A DNA stretch of 47,025 nt from positions 1 through 47,025 of the forward strand of contig NZ_JARXRM010000019.1 of assembly GCF_029887875.1 (NCBI RefSeq), in the 5' to 3' direction. This document shows positions 9,883 to 25,384 of this stretch, piece after piece. Position 1 is the stretch's first letter. Each line of letters begins with the position of its first letter. Origin of the DNA: Luteimonas endophytica (GTDB lineage: Bacteria; Pseudomonadota; Gammaproteobacteria; Xanthomonadales; Xanthomonadaceae). Made by a program: the position numbers and the translations under genes. A model generated the notes under the pieces. It saw nothing but the letters and a program-made list of their open reading frames with translations, had not been told where the DNA came from and ran no database searches.

Positions 9883-11175
9883 ATGAGTATTTTCGCCCTC
9901 GGCATCAACCACCAGAGCGCGCCGGTCGCCTTGCGCGAGCGGGTCGCGTTCGCGGAAGGCGCACTGCCGCAGGCGCTGGCGGCGGTGCGCGCGCTGCCGC
10001 AGGTGCGCGAGGCGGTGCTGCTGTCCACCTGCAACCGCACCGAGCTCTACGCAGTGGCCGATGACGACGGCAGCTCGCTTTCCGACTGGCTGGCCACCCA
10101 CCCGGGCGACGGGGCCGCGGGCACTGGCGACCTGCACGCCTACCTGTACCGGCACCGCGACCGCGATGCGGTGCGGCACCTGTTCCGGGTGGCCACCGGC
10201 CTGGACTCGCTGGTGCTGGGCGAGCCGCAGATCCTGGGCCAGGTGAAGCAGGCCTGGGCCGCGGCGCGCGCCGCGGGCACGCTCGGCAGCCAGCTCGATC
10301 GCCTGTTCCAGCACGCCTTCGTCACCGCCAAGCGCGCCCGCAGCGAGACCCGCATCGGCAGCAGTCCGGTGTCGGTGGCCTCGGTCGCGGTGCGCCTGGC
10401 GCAGGAGTCCTTCACCCGCCTGTCCGACGCCACCGTGCTGCTGATCGGCGCCGGCGAGACCATCGAGCTGGCCGCCCGCCACCTGGTGCGGGCCGACGTG
10501 AAGCGGCTGCTGGTGGCCAACCGCACCCTGGGCCACGCGCAGGACCTCGCGTCGCGGCACGGCGGCGTGGCGCTGCCGCTCGATGCCATCGGCCGCCACC
10601 TGTCGCAGTCCGACGTGGTGTTCTCGGCCACCGCGAGCCGCGAGCCGGTGCTGCTGAGCAGCGACGTGGAGGCTGCGCTGCGGGCGCGCCGCCATCGGCC
10701 GATGCTGCTGATGGACCTGGCGGTCCCGCGCGACATCGACCCGGAGGTGGGCCGGCTCCGCGACGCCTATCTGTACACGGTCGACGATCTGGAACGCTCG
10801 GTCGAGGACAACCGCCGCAATCGGCGCGAGGCCGCGGACGCGGCGGAGGCGATCATCGAACTGCAGGTGGCGCGCTACGCCGAGGCCCTCGCCTCCGGCC
10901 CGCTGAACGAGCCCCTGCGCCGCCTGCGCGCGCATGGCGAAGCCGCCCGCGCCGAGGCCCTGGCGCGCGCGCGGCAGCAGCTGGCGAACGGCCGCGATCC
11001 GGAGGCGGTGATGGAATTGCTGGCCCATACCCTGACCAACCGCCTGCTGCACGCGCCCACGGCCGCCGTGCGCGAAGCCGCCGCCGCAGGCAACCTCGAA
11101 CTCGCGCACGCCCTGGAGCGGGCGCTGCGCCAGGCCGAAGACACCCGACGCGATGCTGCCGACCCTGCGCCGTAA
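9883..11175 (+). CDS. hemA: Glutamyl-tRNA reductase
   Basis: NADPH-dependent reduction of Glu-tRNA(Glu) to glutamate-1-semialdehyde, the first step of tetrapyrrole synthesis by the C5 pathway. It is 430 residues. The catalytic cysteine is Cys50 in the STCNRTE motif. Then come [17 protein letters not shown], the NADPH Rossmann region ([16 protein letters not shown]), [12 protein letters not shown] and the C-terminal dimerisation helices. The start is ATG 9883. The end overlaps prfA by 23 bases; hemA-prfA is the usual gammaproteobacterial pair. Confidence 0.98.
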   Translation: MSIFALGINHQSAPVALRERVAFAEGALPQALAAVRALPQVREAVLLSTCNRTELYAVADDDGSSLSDWLATHPGDGAAGTGDLHAYLYRHRDRDAVRHLFRVATGLDSLVLGEPQILGQVKQAWAAARAAGTLGSQLDRLFQHAFVTAKRARSETRIGSSPVSVASVAVRLAQESFTRLSDATVLLIGAGETIELAARHLVRADVKRLLVANRTLGHAQDLASRHGGVALPLDAIGRHLSQSDVVFSATASREPVLLSSDVEAALRARRHRPMLLMDLAVPRDIDPEVGRLRDAYLYTVDDLERSVEDNRRNRREAADAAEAIIELQVARYAEALASGPLNEPLRRLRAHGEAARAEALARARQQLANGRDPEAVMELLAHTLTNRLLHAPTAAVREAAAAGNLELAHALERALRQAEDTRRDAADPAP

Positions 11176-12244
11176 GCTCGAGGCGCTGGCCGAGCGCCGC
11201 GACGAGCTCGAGCGCCTGCTGGCCGATCCGGAAATCGCCGCCGACCAGGCGCGCTTCCGCGCGTGCTCGCGCGAGTTCGCGCAGCTGGAGCCGCTGGCCG
11301 CCGCGCTGGCCGCGGAAACCCGTGCCCGCGCCGACCTGGCCGCTGCCGAGACGATGCGCGACGACCCGGAGCTCGGCGAACTGGCGCAGGAGGAGATCTC
11401 CGCGGCGCAGCAACGCCTGGAGCGCCTGGACACCGAACTGATGGCGATGCTGGTGCCCAGGGACGCACGCGACGAGGGCGGCCTCTACCTGGAGATCCGC
11501 GCCGGCACCGGCGGCGACGAAGCGGCGATCTTCGCCGGCGACCTGTTGCGCATGTACACGCGCTACGCCGAGCGCCAGGGCTGGCGGCTCGAGGTCGAAT
11601 CGGCCAGCCCCGGCGAGCACGGCGGCTTCCGCGAGGTCATCGCGCGGGTCGACGGCCAGGGCGCGTATGCGCGGCTGAAGTTCGAGTCCGGCACCCATCG
11701 CGTGCAGCGGGTGCCGGAGACCGAGTCGCAGGGGCGGATCCACACCTCCGCAGCGACGGTGGCGATCATCCCGGTGGCCGAGGAGATCGAACCGGTCGAG
11801 ATCAACCCGGCCGACCTGAAGATCGATACGTTCCGCTCGTCCGGCGCGGGCGGGCAGCACGTCAACAAGACCGATTCGGCGATCCGCATCACCCATGCCC
11901 CCAGCGGGATCGTGGTCGAGTCGCAGACCGAACGGTCGCAGCACGCCAACCGCGACAAGGCGATGAAGCGGCTCAAGGCGATGCTGGCCGAAGCCGAGGT
12001 CGAGAAGCGCGCCGCCGCCACCGCGCAGAGCCGCAAGCTGCAGGTGGGCAGCGGCGACCGCAGCCAGCGTATCCGCACCTACAACTATCCGCAGGGCAGG
12101 ATCACCGACCACCGGGTCGAGGGCCTGACCCTGTACGACCTGCCCAACGTGCTCGAAGGCGCGCTGGATGCGCTGATCGAGCGCCTCGCCCAGGAACACC
12201 AGGCCGAGGAACTCGCGCGCCTGGCGGACGGCGGCGCCGGGTAA
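11153..12244 (+). CDS. prfA: Peptide chain release factor 1
   Basis: Recognises UAA/UAG and triggers peptide release; 363 residues. The GGQ catalytic tripeptide is at 233-235, the same numbers as in E. coli, and the stop-codon reading P-x-T motif is P188-E189-T190. The start is ATG 11153 ([16 protein letters not shown]), inside the end of hemA, so expression is probably coupled. The glutamine methylase PrmC that modifies the GGQ is encoded in this window at 45164-46018, about 33 kb away rather than adjacent as in E. coli. Confidence 0.98.
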   Translation: MLPTLRRKLEALAERRDELERLLADPEIAADQARFRACSREFAQLEPLAAALAAETRARADLAAAETMRDDPELGELAQEEISAAQQRLERLDTELMAMLVPRDARDEGGLYLEIRAGTGGDEAAIFAGDLLRMYTRYAERQGWRLEVESASPGEHGGFREVIARVDGQGAYARLKFESGTHRVQRVPETESQGRIHTSAATVAIIPVAEEIEPVEINPADLKIDTFRSSGAGGQHVNKTDSAIRITHAPSGIVVESQTERSQHANRDKAMKRLKAMLAEAEVEKRAAATAQSRKLQVGSGDRSQRIRTYNYPQGRITDHRVEGLTLYDLPNVLEGALDALIERLAQEHQAEELARLADGGAG

Positions 12245-12471
12245 ACCATCTGTCTCGATTGGCGGCACCGGGCAGGCCAGGCGTCGCGGCGATCCATCTC
12301 CGTCCTGATGGCGCAACCCAAATGAATCGCGCTGCCGGGAGCATGCGCGGGCCTTGGGTCCGCATTGGCCGCTTTTGGGTGCGGCCGCGCGACCTCCGGC
12401 AACCGCCACGGGTGACAAGCGTGGCGCCCGCGGGCGACGATGCGGTTCCTTTCACGACCGAGGAGCGCGCA

Positions 12472-12933
12472 ATGCCAGCAACCATCCGCCGCGCGACGCT
12501 GGACGACCTGGACGCCCTGGTGCCGCTGTTCGACGGCTACCGGATGTTCTACTCCCAGCCCTCCGATCCGGCGCTGGCCAGGGACTTCCTGCAACAGCGG
12601 CTGCAGCGCGGGGAGTCGGTGGTGCTGCTGGCGGAGCGCGGCGATACGGCCGCCGGGTTCACCCAGCTCTATCCGATGTTCTCCTCGGTGCGGGCCGCGC
12701 GGACCTGGCTGCTCAACGACCTGTTCGTCGCGCCCGGCGCCCGCGGCGAAGGCGTCGGCCGCGCCCTGCTGGACGCCGCCGCGGCATTCGGCCGCGAACA
12801 CGGCGCGGTGGGCCTGGAACTGGAAACGACGCCCGACAACCGCGCCGCACAGGCCCTGTACCGGTCCGCCGGCTGGCAGCCGTATACAGACACGCTGCGC
12901 TTTCAGCTGCCGCTGGCGGCCGCCCCGGCATGA
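12472..12933 (+). CDS. GNAT-family N-acetyltransferase
   Basis: 153 residues, single GNAT domain. Visible parts are MPATIRRATLDDLDALVPLF at the start, the beta-4 strand TWLLNDLFVAPGARGEGVGRALL containing the acetyl-CoA pyrophosphate loop (consensus Q/RxxGxG/A, here RGEGVG), and the C-terminal ALYRSAGW motif. The start ATG 12472 has GAGGAG 6-11 bases upstream. The stop overlaps the start of the next gene (ATGA). The substrate is unknown; coupling to a protein glycosyltransferase is notable, but a joint role is only a guess. The 227 bases before it hold no gene I can support. Confidence 0.9.
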   Translation: MPATIRRATLDDLDALVPLFDGYRMFYSQPSDPALARDFLQQRLQRGESVVLLAERGDTAAGFTQLYPMFSSVRAARTWLLNDLFVAPGARGEGVGRALLDAAAAFGREHGAVGLELETTPDNRAAQALYRSAGWQPYTDTLRFQLPLAAAPA

Positions 12934-14663
12934 ATTCCGTGGCGCAGGATCCTCGCGTCCAGGCGCGGCTCGCGGTGCAGCGCGAACCCGGCAACGCGAT
13001 GGCCTGGATCGTCCTGGCGGACGCCGAACTCGAGGCAGGCGATCCCGGCCGCGGCGGGGGCGCAGCCCAGCGCGCGCTGCAGCTGGCCCCCGGCCACCCC
13101 GAGGCGCTGGCGCGGCTGGGCCGGGCGCTGTGGATGCTGGGCCGGCATGCCGAGGCCGCGGACAGTCTGCGGGCCGCGGCGCGGCAGGCGCCGCGGCATG
13201 CCGGGATCGCGGTGTGGCTGGGCCACGTGCTCGAGGACGCCGGCGATCCCGAGGGCGCCAACGACGCCTATGCCCGCGCCCACGCCCTGGCGCCCGAGCA
13301 TCCGCTGATCGCCGCCCATCTGCTGGCCTGGCGCCGGCGCCTTTGCGACTGGCGCGATCTCGACCGGCTCTCGCGCCAGGTGCGCGAGGCGGTGCGCGCC
13401 GGCCACGGCGTGATCGAGCCGTTCGCGTTCCTGAGCGAGGACGCCGGCGCCGACGAGCAACTGGCCTGCGCGCGGCTGCGCGCCCGCGAGATCGCGGCGC
13501 GGGTGCGCCCGCTGGCCCCGGCGCCGCTGGCGGCGCCTGGACCGTTGCGGCTGGGGTTCCTCTCCAACGGTTTCGGCGCGCACCCGACCGGGCTGCTCAC
13601 TGCTGCATTCTTCGAGGCGCTGGGGGCGCGAGAGGAAATGGAATCGCACCTCTTCTCGCTCGCCCCGGACGACGGCAGCACGATCCGCGGCCGGCTGCGC
13701 CGTGCCGCGTACCGGCTGCACGACGTCTCCGGCAAGCCGCACGCGGCGATCGCCCGCAGCATCCGCGAGGCCGGCATCGAGGTGCTGGTCGACCTGCGCG
13801 GCTGGGGCGGCGGCGGCCGCCCCGAGGTGCTGGCGATGCGGCCCGCGCCGGTGCAGGTGAACTGGCTGGCCTACCCCGGCACCAGCGGCGCGCCCTGGAT
13901 CGACTACGTGCTCGCCGATCGGACCGTGCTGCCCGAATCGCTGGCCACGCAGTTCTCCGAGGCCGTGGCCTGGCTGCCGCGCTGTTTCCAGCCCTCGGAC
14001 ATCCGCCGTGCGATCCCGCCGGCGCCTTCGCGCGCCGAATGCGGCCTGCCTGACCGCGGCACCGTCTACTGCTGCTTCAACAACAGCTACAAGCTCAATC
14101 CGGCCTCCTTCGCGCGGTCGCTGGCGGTGCTGCGCGAAGTGCCCGGCAGCGTGCTATGGCTGCTTTCCGGCCCGGGAAGGGCCGACGACCGTCTGCGCGA
14201 TGCGGCCGCCGCCGCGGGCATCGACCCGCAGCGGCTGGTGTTCATGCCCAAGCAGCCGCAGGCGGCCTATCTGGCCCGGCTGCAGCTGGCGGACCTGTTC
14301 CTCGACTGCAACCCCTACAACGCCCATACCACCGCGTCGGACGCGCTCTGGGCCGGCTGCCCCGTGCTGACCCGCCCGGGCGACACCTTCGCCGCGCGCG
14401 TCGCCGCCAGTCTCAATCATCATCTCGGCCTGGAGCGGATGAACATGCAGGACGACGCCGGTTTCATCTCCCGGGCCGCCACCCTCGGACGCGACCCGGA
14501 AGCGCTTCGCGCGCTGCACGAGGAACTGGCGCGACGGCGCGACGACAGCGGACTGTTCGACATGGGCGGCTTCGCCGGGGATTTCTCGGCCGCCATGCAG
14601 CGGATGTCGGCGACGCATCGCGCGGGCGGGTCGCCGGCCTCGTTTTCGGTTCCAGGCGGCTGA
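12930..14663 (+). CDS. TPR-containing O-GlcNAc-transferase-like glycosyltransferase (GT41)
   Basis: 577 residues: about three TPR units (residues 15-125) followed by the two-lobed GT41 catalytic region. LRLGFLSNGFGAHPTG carries His218, and FNNSYKLNP carries Lys388. These equal the key residues His218 and Lys388 of the Xanthomonas campestris OGT, the model bacterial homologue of eukaryotic OGT (human His498, Lys842). The later motifs DLFLDCNPYNAHTTASDALW and GCPVLTRPGDTFAARVAAS form the UDP-sugar site. There is no signal peptide, so it is cytosolic. Start ATG 12930 overlaps the GNAT stop. The acceptor protein and the sugar used in vivo are not known from sequence. Confidence 0.93.
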   Translation: MNSVAQDPRVQARLAVQREPGNAMAWIVLADAELEAGDPGRGGGAAQRALQLAPGHPEALARLGRALWMLGRHAEAADSLRAAARQAPRHAGIAVWLGHVLEDAGDPEGANDAYARAHALAPEHPLIAAHLLAWRRRLCDWRDLDRLSRQVREAVRAGHGVIEPFAFLSEDAGADEQLACARLRAREIAARVRPLAPAPLAAPGPLRLGFLSNGFGAHPTGLLTAAFFEALGAREEMESHLFSLAPDDGSTIRGRLRRAAYRLHDVSGKPHAAIARSIREAGIEVLVDLRGWGGGGRPEVLAMRPAPVQVNWLAYPGTSGAPWIDYVLADRTVLPESLATQFSEAVAWLPRCFQPSDIRRAIPPAPSRAECGLPDRGTVYCCFNNSYKLNPASFARSLAVLREVPGSVLWLLSGPGRADDRLRDAAAAAGIDPQRLVFMPKQPQAAYLARLQLADLFLDCNPYNAHTTASDALWAGCPVLTRPGDTFAARVAASLNHHLGLERMNMQDDAGFISRAATLGRDPEALRALHEELARRRDDSGLFDMGGFAGDFSAAMQRMSATHRAGGSPASFSVPGG

Positions 14664-14764
14664 GCCTGTCGCATGCGCGGCGATCCAACCCGCACCCGGG
14701 CGGGCCGCCTGCAGGTCGCGGGAGACGGGTTCCTCCATCGCGCGCCAGACGCTAGGCTGCAGCC

Positions 14765-15289
14765 ATGAGCAAGAGCGCTGGATTCATCCCGCTGTCGATC
14801 TGCGTGCTGACGGTCTCGGACAGCCGCACGCCCGAGGACGACGGCTCGGGCGACTATCTCGCCGGAGCGCTGCAGCAGGCCGGGCACAGCCTCGCCGCCC
14901 GCGCCCTCCTCCCCGACGACCGCTACCGGCTGCGGGCGCTGGTCTCGCAGTGGATCGCCGAGCCCGACATCGACGGCGTACTGGTCACCGGCGGCACCGG
15001 CTTCACAGGCCGCGATTCCACGCCCGAGGCGCTGCTGCCGCTGCTGGACAAGCGGATGCCGGGGTTCGGCGAACTGTTCCGCGCGATCTCCTTCGAGGAG
15101 ATCGGCACGTCGTCGCTGCAGTCGCGCGCCTTCGCGGGGCTGGCCAACGGCACGTTCGTGTTCTGCCTGCCGGGGTCGACCTCGGCCTGCCGCACCGCCT
15201 GGGAACGCATCGTCCGCGACCAGCTCGACGCCCGCACCCGCCCCTGCAACCTGGCCACGTTGCGGCCGCGGCTGAAGGAACGACCATGA
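14765..15289 (+). CDS. moaB: Molybdenum cofactor biosynthesis protein B
   Basis: 174 residues, MoaB/Mog-type molybdopterin-binding fold. It shows the pattern LTVSDSRTPEDDGSGDYL, VTGGTGFTGRDSTPEAL and GSTSACRTAWERIV; family members adenylate molybdopterin or are structural relatives. No other moa or moe genes are in the window. The ATG 14765 is preceded by TAGGCT (14753-14758) only 6 bases upstream, so the mRNA may be leaderless; no Shine-Dalgarno is seen. ppk2 starts 16 bases after the stop. Confidence 0.93.
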   Translation: MSKSAGFIPLSICVLTVSDSRTPEDDGSGDYLAGALQQAGHSLAARALLPDDRYRLRALVSQWIAEPDIDGVLVTGGTGFTGRDSTPEALLPLLDKRMPGFGELFRAISFEEIGTSSLQSRAFAGLANGTFVFCLPGSTSACRTAWERIVRDQLDARTRPCNLATLRPRLKERP

Positions 15290-15305
15290 ACCAAGACGGG
15301 TCCGA

Positions 15306-16097
15306 ATGAGCGAACTCAAGCGCAAGCAGTACGAGCAGCTGCTCGAACCGCTGCAGCTGGAGCTGGTGGCGCTGGCGCGCTGGGTGCGGCACGCCGGCAA
15401 GCGCATCGTGATCGTGCTGGAGGGGCGCGACACCGCCGGCAAGGGCGGCAGCATCAAGGCCATCACCGAACACCTCGATACCCGCCAGTACCGCGTCGCC
15501 GCACTGCCCAAGCCGAGCGATCGCGAGCAGAGCCAGTGGTACTTCCAGCGCTACATCGCCTACCTGCCGGCGGCCGGCGAGATCACCCTGTTCGACCGCA
15601 GCTGGTACAACCGCGCCGGCGTCGAGCGGGTGATGGGCTTCGCCACGCCGGCGCAGGTGCGGCTGTTCCTGAAGCAGGCGCCGGTGTTCGAGAAGATGCT
15701 GACCGACGATGGCATCCTGCTGTTCAAGTATTGGCTGACCTGCGACCAGGCGCAGCAGGAGGAGCGCTTCACGGAGCGGCTGGAGGATCCGCTCAAGGCC
15801 TGGAAGCTCTCGCCGATCGACGTCGAGGCGCGGCGTCGCTACGCCGACTACACCCGGGCGCGCGAGGCGATGCTCGAGGCCACCCATACCGAGCATGCGC
15901 CGTGGACGCTGGTCGACTTCAACGACCAGAAGATCGGCCGGCTGACCCTGATCCGGCACCTGCTCGACCGCCTGCCCAACATCCGCGTGCCGCGCTCCCG
16001 CCCGGAGTTCCCGCCGCTGCCCGGCCGGCCGAAGCGCGAGCGCTTCCGCGTCCTCGAGCCGATCGCCCCGTTCCCGGTCGAGGAAGATCCGGAGTAG
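15306..16097 (+). CDS. ppk2: Polyphosphate kinase 2
   Basis: 263 residues, one-domain PPK2, a P-loop kinase that moves phosphate between polyphosphate and nucleotides. Walker A is EGRDTAGKGGS near residues 39-49; the lid and Walker B region is ITLFDRSWYNRAGVERVMGF. PPK2 substrate class (NDP versus NMP) cannot be assigned safely from motifs alone. It lies 16 bases after moaB, likely in the same transcript, and converges on the acyP unit. Confidence 0.95.
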   Translation: MSELKRKQYEQLLEPLQLELVALARWVRHAGKRIVIVLEGRDTAGKGGSIKAITEHLDTRQYRVAALPKPSDREQSQWYFQRYIAYLPAAGEITLFDRSWYNRAGVERVMGFATPAQVRLFLKQAPVFEKMLTDDGILLFKYWLTCDQAQQEERFTERLEDPLKAWKLSPIDVEARRRYADYTRAREAMLEATHTEHAPWTLVDFNDQKIGRLTLIRHLLDRLPNIRVPRSRPEFPPLPGRPKRERFRVLEPIAPFPVEEDPE

Positions 16098-16167
16098 CGC
16101 TGGGCCACGGGGAAGCGGCCGGGGAACGCCGCTGCGGACGTCCGCCTGTCGGGATCGCGGCCCGACC

Positions 16168-16437
16168 TCAACCGGTGGTGAAGCCCTCGCCGGCGGGCGC
16201 GCTGGCCGGCTCGCGCATCACCGCATCGACCCGCGCGGCCGGGGGGCCGCGCCACAGCCAGCGTTCCAGCGCCTCGATGGCGCCGGCCTCGCCCGCCGCC
16301 AGCACCTCGACGCCGCCGTCGTCGAGGTTGCGGGCATGACCGCGCAGACCGAGGCGCTGCGCCTGTTCGCGGGTGGAGGCGCGGAAGAACACGCCCTGCA
16401 CCCTGCCGCGTACCAGGAAGCGGACCGCCAGGCTCAC
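16168..16437 (-). CDS. acyP: Acylphosphatase
   Basis: 89 residues, small ferredoxin-like acylphosphatase that hydrolyses acyl phosphates. Catalytic Arg19 lies in GRVQGVFFR and Asn37 in [11 protein letters not shown], both conserved in the family. The GTG start at 16437 overlaps the TGA of the tlpA-like gene (GTGA), so translation is coupled. It is the last gene of a three-gene leftward unit. Confidence 0.95.
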   Translation of the reverse strand: MSLAVRFLVRGRVQGVFFRASTREQAQRLGLRGHARNLDDGGVEVLAAGEAGAIEALERWLWRGPPAARVDAVMREPASAPAGEGFTTG

Positions 16438-17047
16438 GCCGGCGCCGCCTCCGGCCCGCCGGCGGCGGCGATCGCCGACTCGATCTCGTGCGCCGTCACC
16501 GGGCCGAGGAACTGCCTGGCGACGGTGCCGTCCGGCGCGATCAGATAGGTCATCGGCAGTCCGCGGGGGGTCTCGAAATCGGCCGGCGGCGCGTACACGT
16601 CGACGATCGCGACCGGGTAGAGCACCGGGTGCTTGTCCAGGAAGGCGCGCATGGCATCGGCCTCGATTTCCTCGTAGGCCAGCCCGATCACCTCGATGTG
16701 CTCGTGCATCGCCCCCAGCGCCGACAGCTCGGGCATCTCCTTCAGGCATGGCGCGCACCAGGTCGCCCAGAAGTTCACCACCACCCACTTGCCGCGATGG
16801 TCCGCGAGGTCGTAGGCGGCACCGTCGACGGTGGTGACCTGCAGCGCCGGCGGGCCTGCAGGCGCGGCCTGGGGCCCGTCCGCGGGGGGATCGGTGGGCG
16901 CTGCAGCGCCGTCCGGCCGCTGCGTGGTCTCCTGCACCGGCGGCTGGTCGGGCCGAACCGCGGCCGGGTCGGCACCGGGCCCGGGTTCGCGGCGGCACGC
17001 GACCGCCAGCGCGAGTGCGCATACGAACAGCAACAGCCTTGGCAGGG

Positions 17048-17051
<4 letters not shown>
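16434..17051 (-). CDS. TlpA/ResA-like thiol-disulfide lipoprotein
   Basis: 205 residues. A lipoprotein signal with lipobox LAVAC (Cys19) is followed by a Pro/Ala/Asp-rich linker to about residue 68 and then a thioredoxin fold with redox motif Cys99-Ala-Pro-Cys102 in FWATWCAPC and a cis-Pro region RGLPMTYLI. It is expected to act in the periplasm as a membrane-anchored reductase or oxidase, for example in cytochrome c maturation. ATG 17051 overlaps the yihY stop (ATGA). Confidence 0.93.
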
Positions 17052-19349
<2,298 letters not shown>

Positions 19350-19406
19350 GCGCACCGGCCGCGGCGAAGCCCTAGAATGCGCGCTGGCCCTCCCCGCACG
19401 CATGCA

Positions 19407-19898
19407 ATGGAAGAACTGCTGATCGTCACCACCGGCGGCACCATCGACAAGGTGTACTTCGACGACAAGTCGGACTACCAGGTCGGCGAGCCGCAGATCG
19501 GCCGCATCCTCGAGGAGCTCGGGGTGGCTTTCCGGTTCCGGGTGATCCCGATCCTGCGCAAGGATTCGCTGCACATCACCGATGCCGATCGCGAACTGGT
19601 TCGCGCCACCGTGGCGGCGCAGCCCACCCGCCACGTGCTGGTCACCCACGGTACCGATTCGATGGTGCAGACGGCCCAGGCGCTGGCGCCTGTGGCTGGA
19701 AAGACCATCGTGCTGACCGGGGCGCTGAACCCGGCGCGCTTCCGCGGCTCGGACGCCGAGTTCAACATCGGCACCGCCGTGGGCGCGGTGCAGTCGCTGG
19801 GCGCCGGCGTCTACATCGCGATGAACGGGCGGATCTGGGATCCTGCGCGGGTGCGCAAGAACGTCGCCGCCAACCGCTTCGAGGCCGACGCCGGCTGA
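19407..19898 (+). CDS. Half-length asparaginase-like protein
   Basis: 163 residues, starting at ATG 19407 (MEELLIVTTGGTIDKVYF). It contains the first asparaginase signature TTGGTID and the second, VTHGTDSM, followed by LTGALNP, all from the N-terminal domain of the L-asparaginase fold. The C-terminal domain (normally another 120-150 residues) is absent. The reading frame is intact and ends cleanly, so this is a compact family rather than a fresh truncation; similar short proteins occur in related bacteria to my knowledge. Activity on asparagine is doubtful without the second domain. A TAGAAT box (19373-19378) is a possible -10. Confidence 0.85.
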   Translation: MEELLIVTTGGTIDKVYFDDKSDYQVGEPQIGRILEELGVAFRFRVIPILRKDSLHITDADRELVRATVAAQPTRHVLVTHGTDSMVQTAQALAPVAGKTIVLTGALNPARFRGSDAEFNIGTAVGAVQSLGAGVYIAMNGRIWDPARVRKNVAANRFEADAG

Positions 19899-19915
19899 AG
19901 GCGCCCTCGCCGCAC

Positions 19916-20263
19916 TCAGTCCGGGCGCGGCGGCGCGGAAGGGCCGGCGCGCATCAGCGCATCCACCTCCAGGTATTCGACGTCGGGATCGGCGGCCAGC
20001 GCCTCCAGCAACCGGCGCGCCTCGGCGCGCTGCAGTGGCCGTTCGGCCTGCAGCACATCGGCCTGCACCGCCAGCCGCCGCTGCCAGCGCAGGGCCAGCG
20101 GCGTATCCTCGTCGGACAGCATCAGGCCGCTCGCGGCGACGGCGCGGTCCAGCCGCGACTGCACCTCCCGGGGATCGCGCCCGGGAACGGTGTGCGCGCG
20201 GTATTTCACGATGAACCGCTGGTACGGACCGGGACCGGCCAGTTCTCCCACGGTCGCGCTCAT
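19916..20263 (-). CDS. Stand-alone S8-propeptide-like (inhibitor I9-like) protein
   Basis: 115 residues from ATG 20263, which has a strong Shine-Dalgarno (GGAGGAACTC directly before it). It matches the propeptide of the adjacent subtilisin along most of its length: RFIVKY near residue 15, RWQRRLAVQADVL against LRRMAIGAQVV, then an EA..L...LAA.P.VEY.EVD block at the C-terminus. The subtilisin counterpart is residues 49-131. No protease domain, no signal peptide and no cysteine are present. In the S8 family, propeptides fold and inhibit the protease. Free I9 proteins such as yeast proteinase B inhibitor 2 act as inhibitors. The role here is inferred: cytosolic inhibitor, or a relic of a third protease. 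Confidence 0.75.
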   Translation of the reverse strand: MSATVGELAGPGPYQRFIVKYRAHTVPGRDPREVQSRLDRAVAASGLMLSDEDTPLALRWQRRLAVQADVLQAERPLQRAEARRLLEALAADPDVEYLEVDALMRAGPSAPPRPD

Positions 20264-20369
20264 GAGTTCCTCCGTCACCGCCGGACCGCCCGCCAACGCG
20301 AAGCCCGCCGCGCGGCCCGGCACGCACGGAAAGCCATGGACTTGTCCGTCGAGAGCTGGTGGGCCGGAA

Positions 20370-20398
20370 CTCCCGCCCCGGCCGAGCCGGGGCGGGAG
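20370..20398 (-). terminator. Strong hairpin after the Lys-C-like protease
   Basis: Perfect 13-bp GC-rich stem (20370-20382 with 20386-20398) and a 3-base loop, 8 bases past the protease stop. No U-tract. It separates the protease from the propeptide-like gene. Confidence 0.7.
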
Positions 20399-20406
20399 CG
20401 GACGGC

Positions 20407-24922
<4,516 letters not shown>

Positions 24923-25384
24923 CGTGTGTTACCCCCGGAAACGAAAATGGAAGGCCGCTGGGCGGCAGAAGGCGGGGCAACGGTGCGAATGGAGGAGCGA
25001 GAACGTCGCACTGCGTCCCGTCATGAACGTGAACCTGACAATCCTGTCCACAAACTGACGCTAAGCGACGGTTCATTGTGAAAGCAATCGGCCAAGGCGC
25101 GCCCGATTACAGTTAATACTTGCTCTTAGTCACAATTTGAAACATCAGGCGATTTCAGGCGCAACTAATTCCAGTGTGCCTGCTGCCGGAATGCGCACAG
25201 CGTGGGCGCAACCTGCGCACATCAAGAACGTGCACGGGGCAAGCCGGAAAGAAGGCCTGCTCGGTCAAGCCCGAAGGGCACGGGGCCGGGGAAGCGGGGC
25301 CGGACCGCGGGGCAGCCATGCGCGTCCTGCTTCTTCTTTTCAGAGGGGGCCGGTAGGGCGAGGGGATCCGGGCACACGCCGAGA
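24923..25384 (-). promoter_or_regulatory. Gene-free region upstream of the S8 protease
   Basis: 462 bases without a supported gene, between divergent transcripts (S8 protease) and the 3' end of sufT. The part 25057-25150 is clearly AT-richer than the surroundings. On the minus strand TTCAAA (25136-25141), a 17-base spacer and TATTAA (25113-25118) form a candidate promoter, giving a 5' leader of about 180 bases. TTGTGA and TCACAA half-site-like words are present but not at CRP/Clp spacing. The rest (25150-25384) shows nothing I recognise. Confidence 0.45.

Noticed and set aside
8635..11433. 932-residue open frame on the minus strand
   Set aside because: Crosses the divergent TPR and hemA genes and is antisense to hemA and prfA; low-complexity Arg/Ser/Ala content.
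19407..19898. Asparaginase-like gene as a pseudogene
   Set aside because: No frameshift or in-frame stop remnants of the C-terminal domain follow; the frame is intact, and I recall short homologues in relatives.
25075..25135. TTGTGA and TCACAA as a CRP/Clp operator
   Set aside because: The half-sites are about 50 bases apart; a Clp site needs TGTGA-N6-TCACA.
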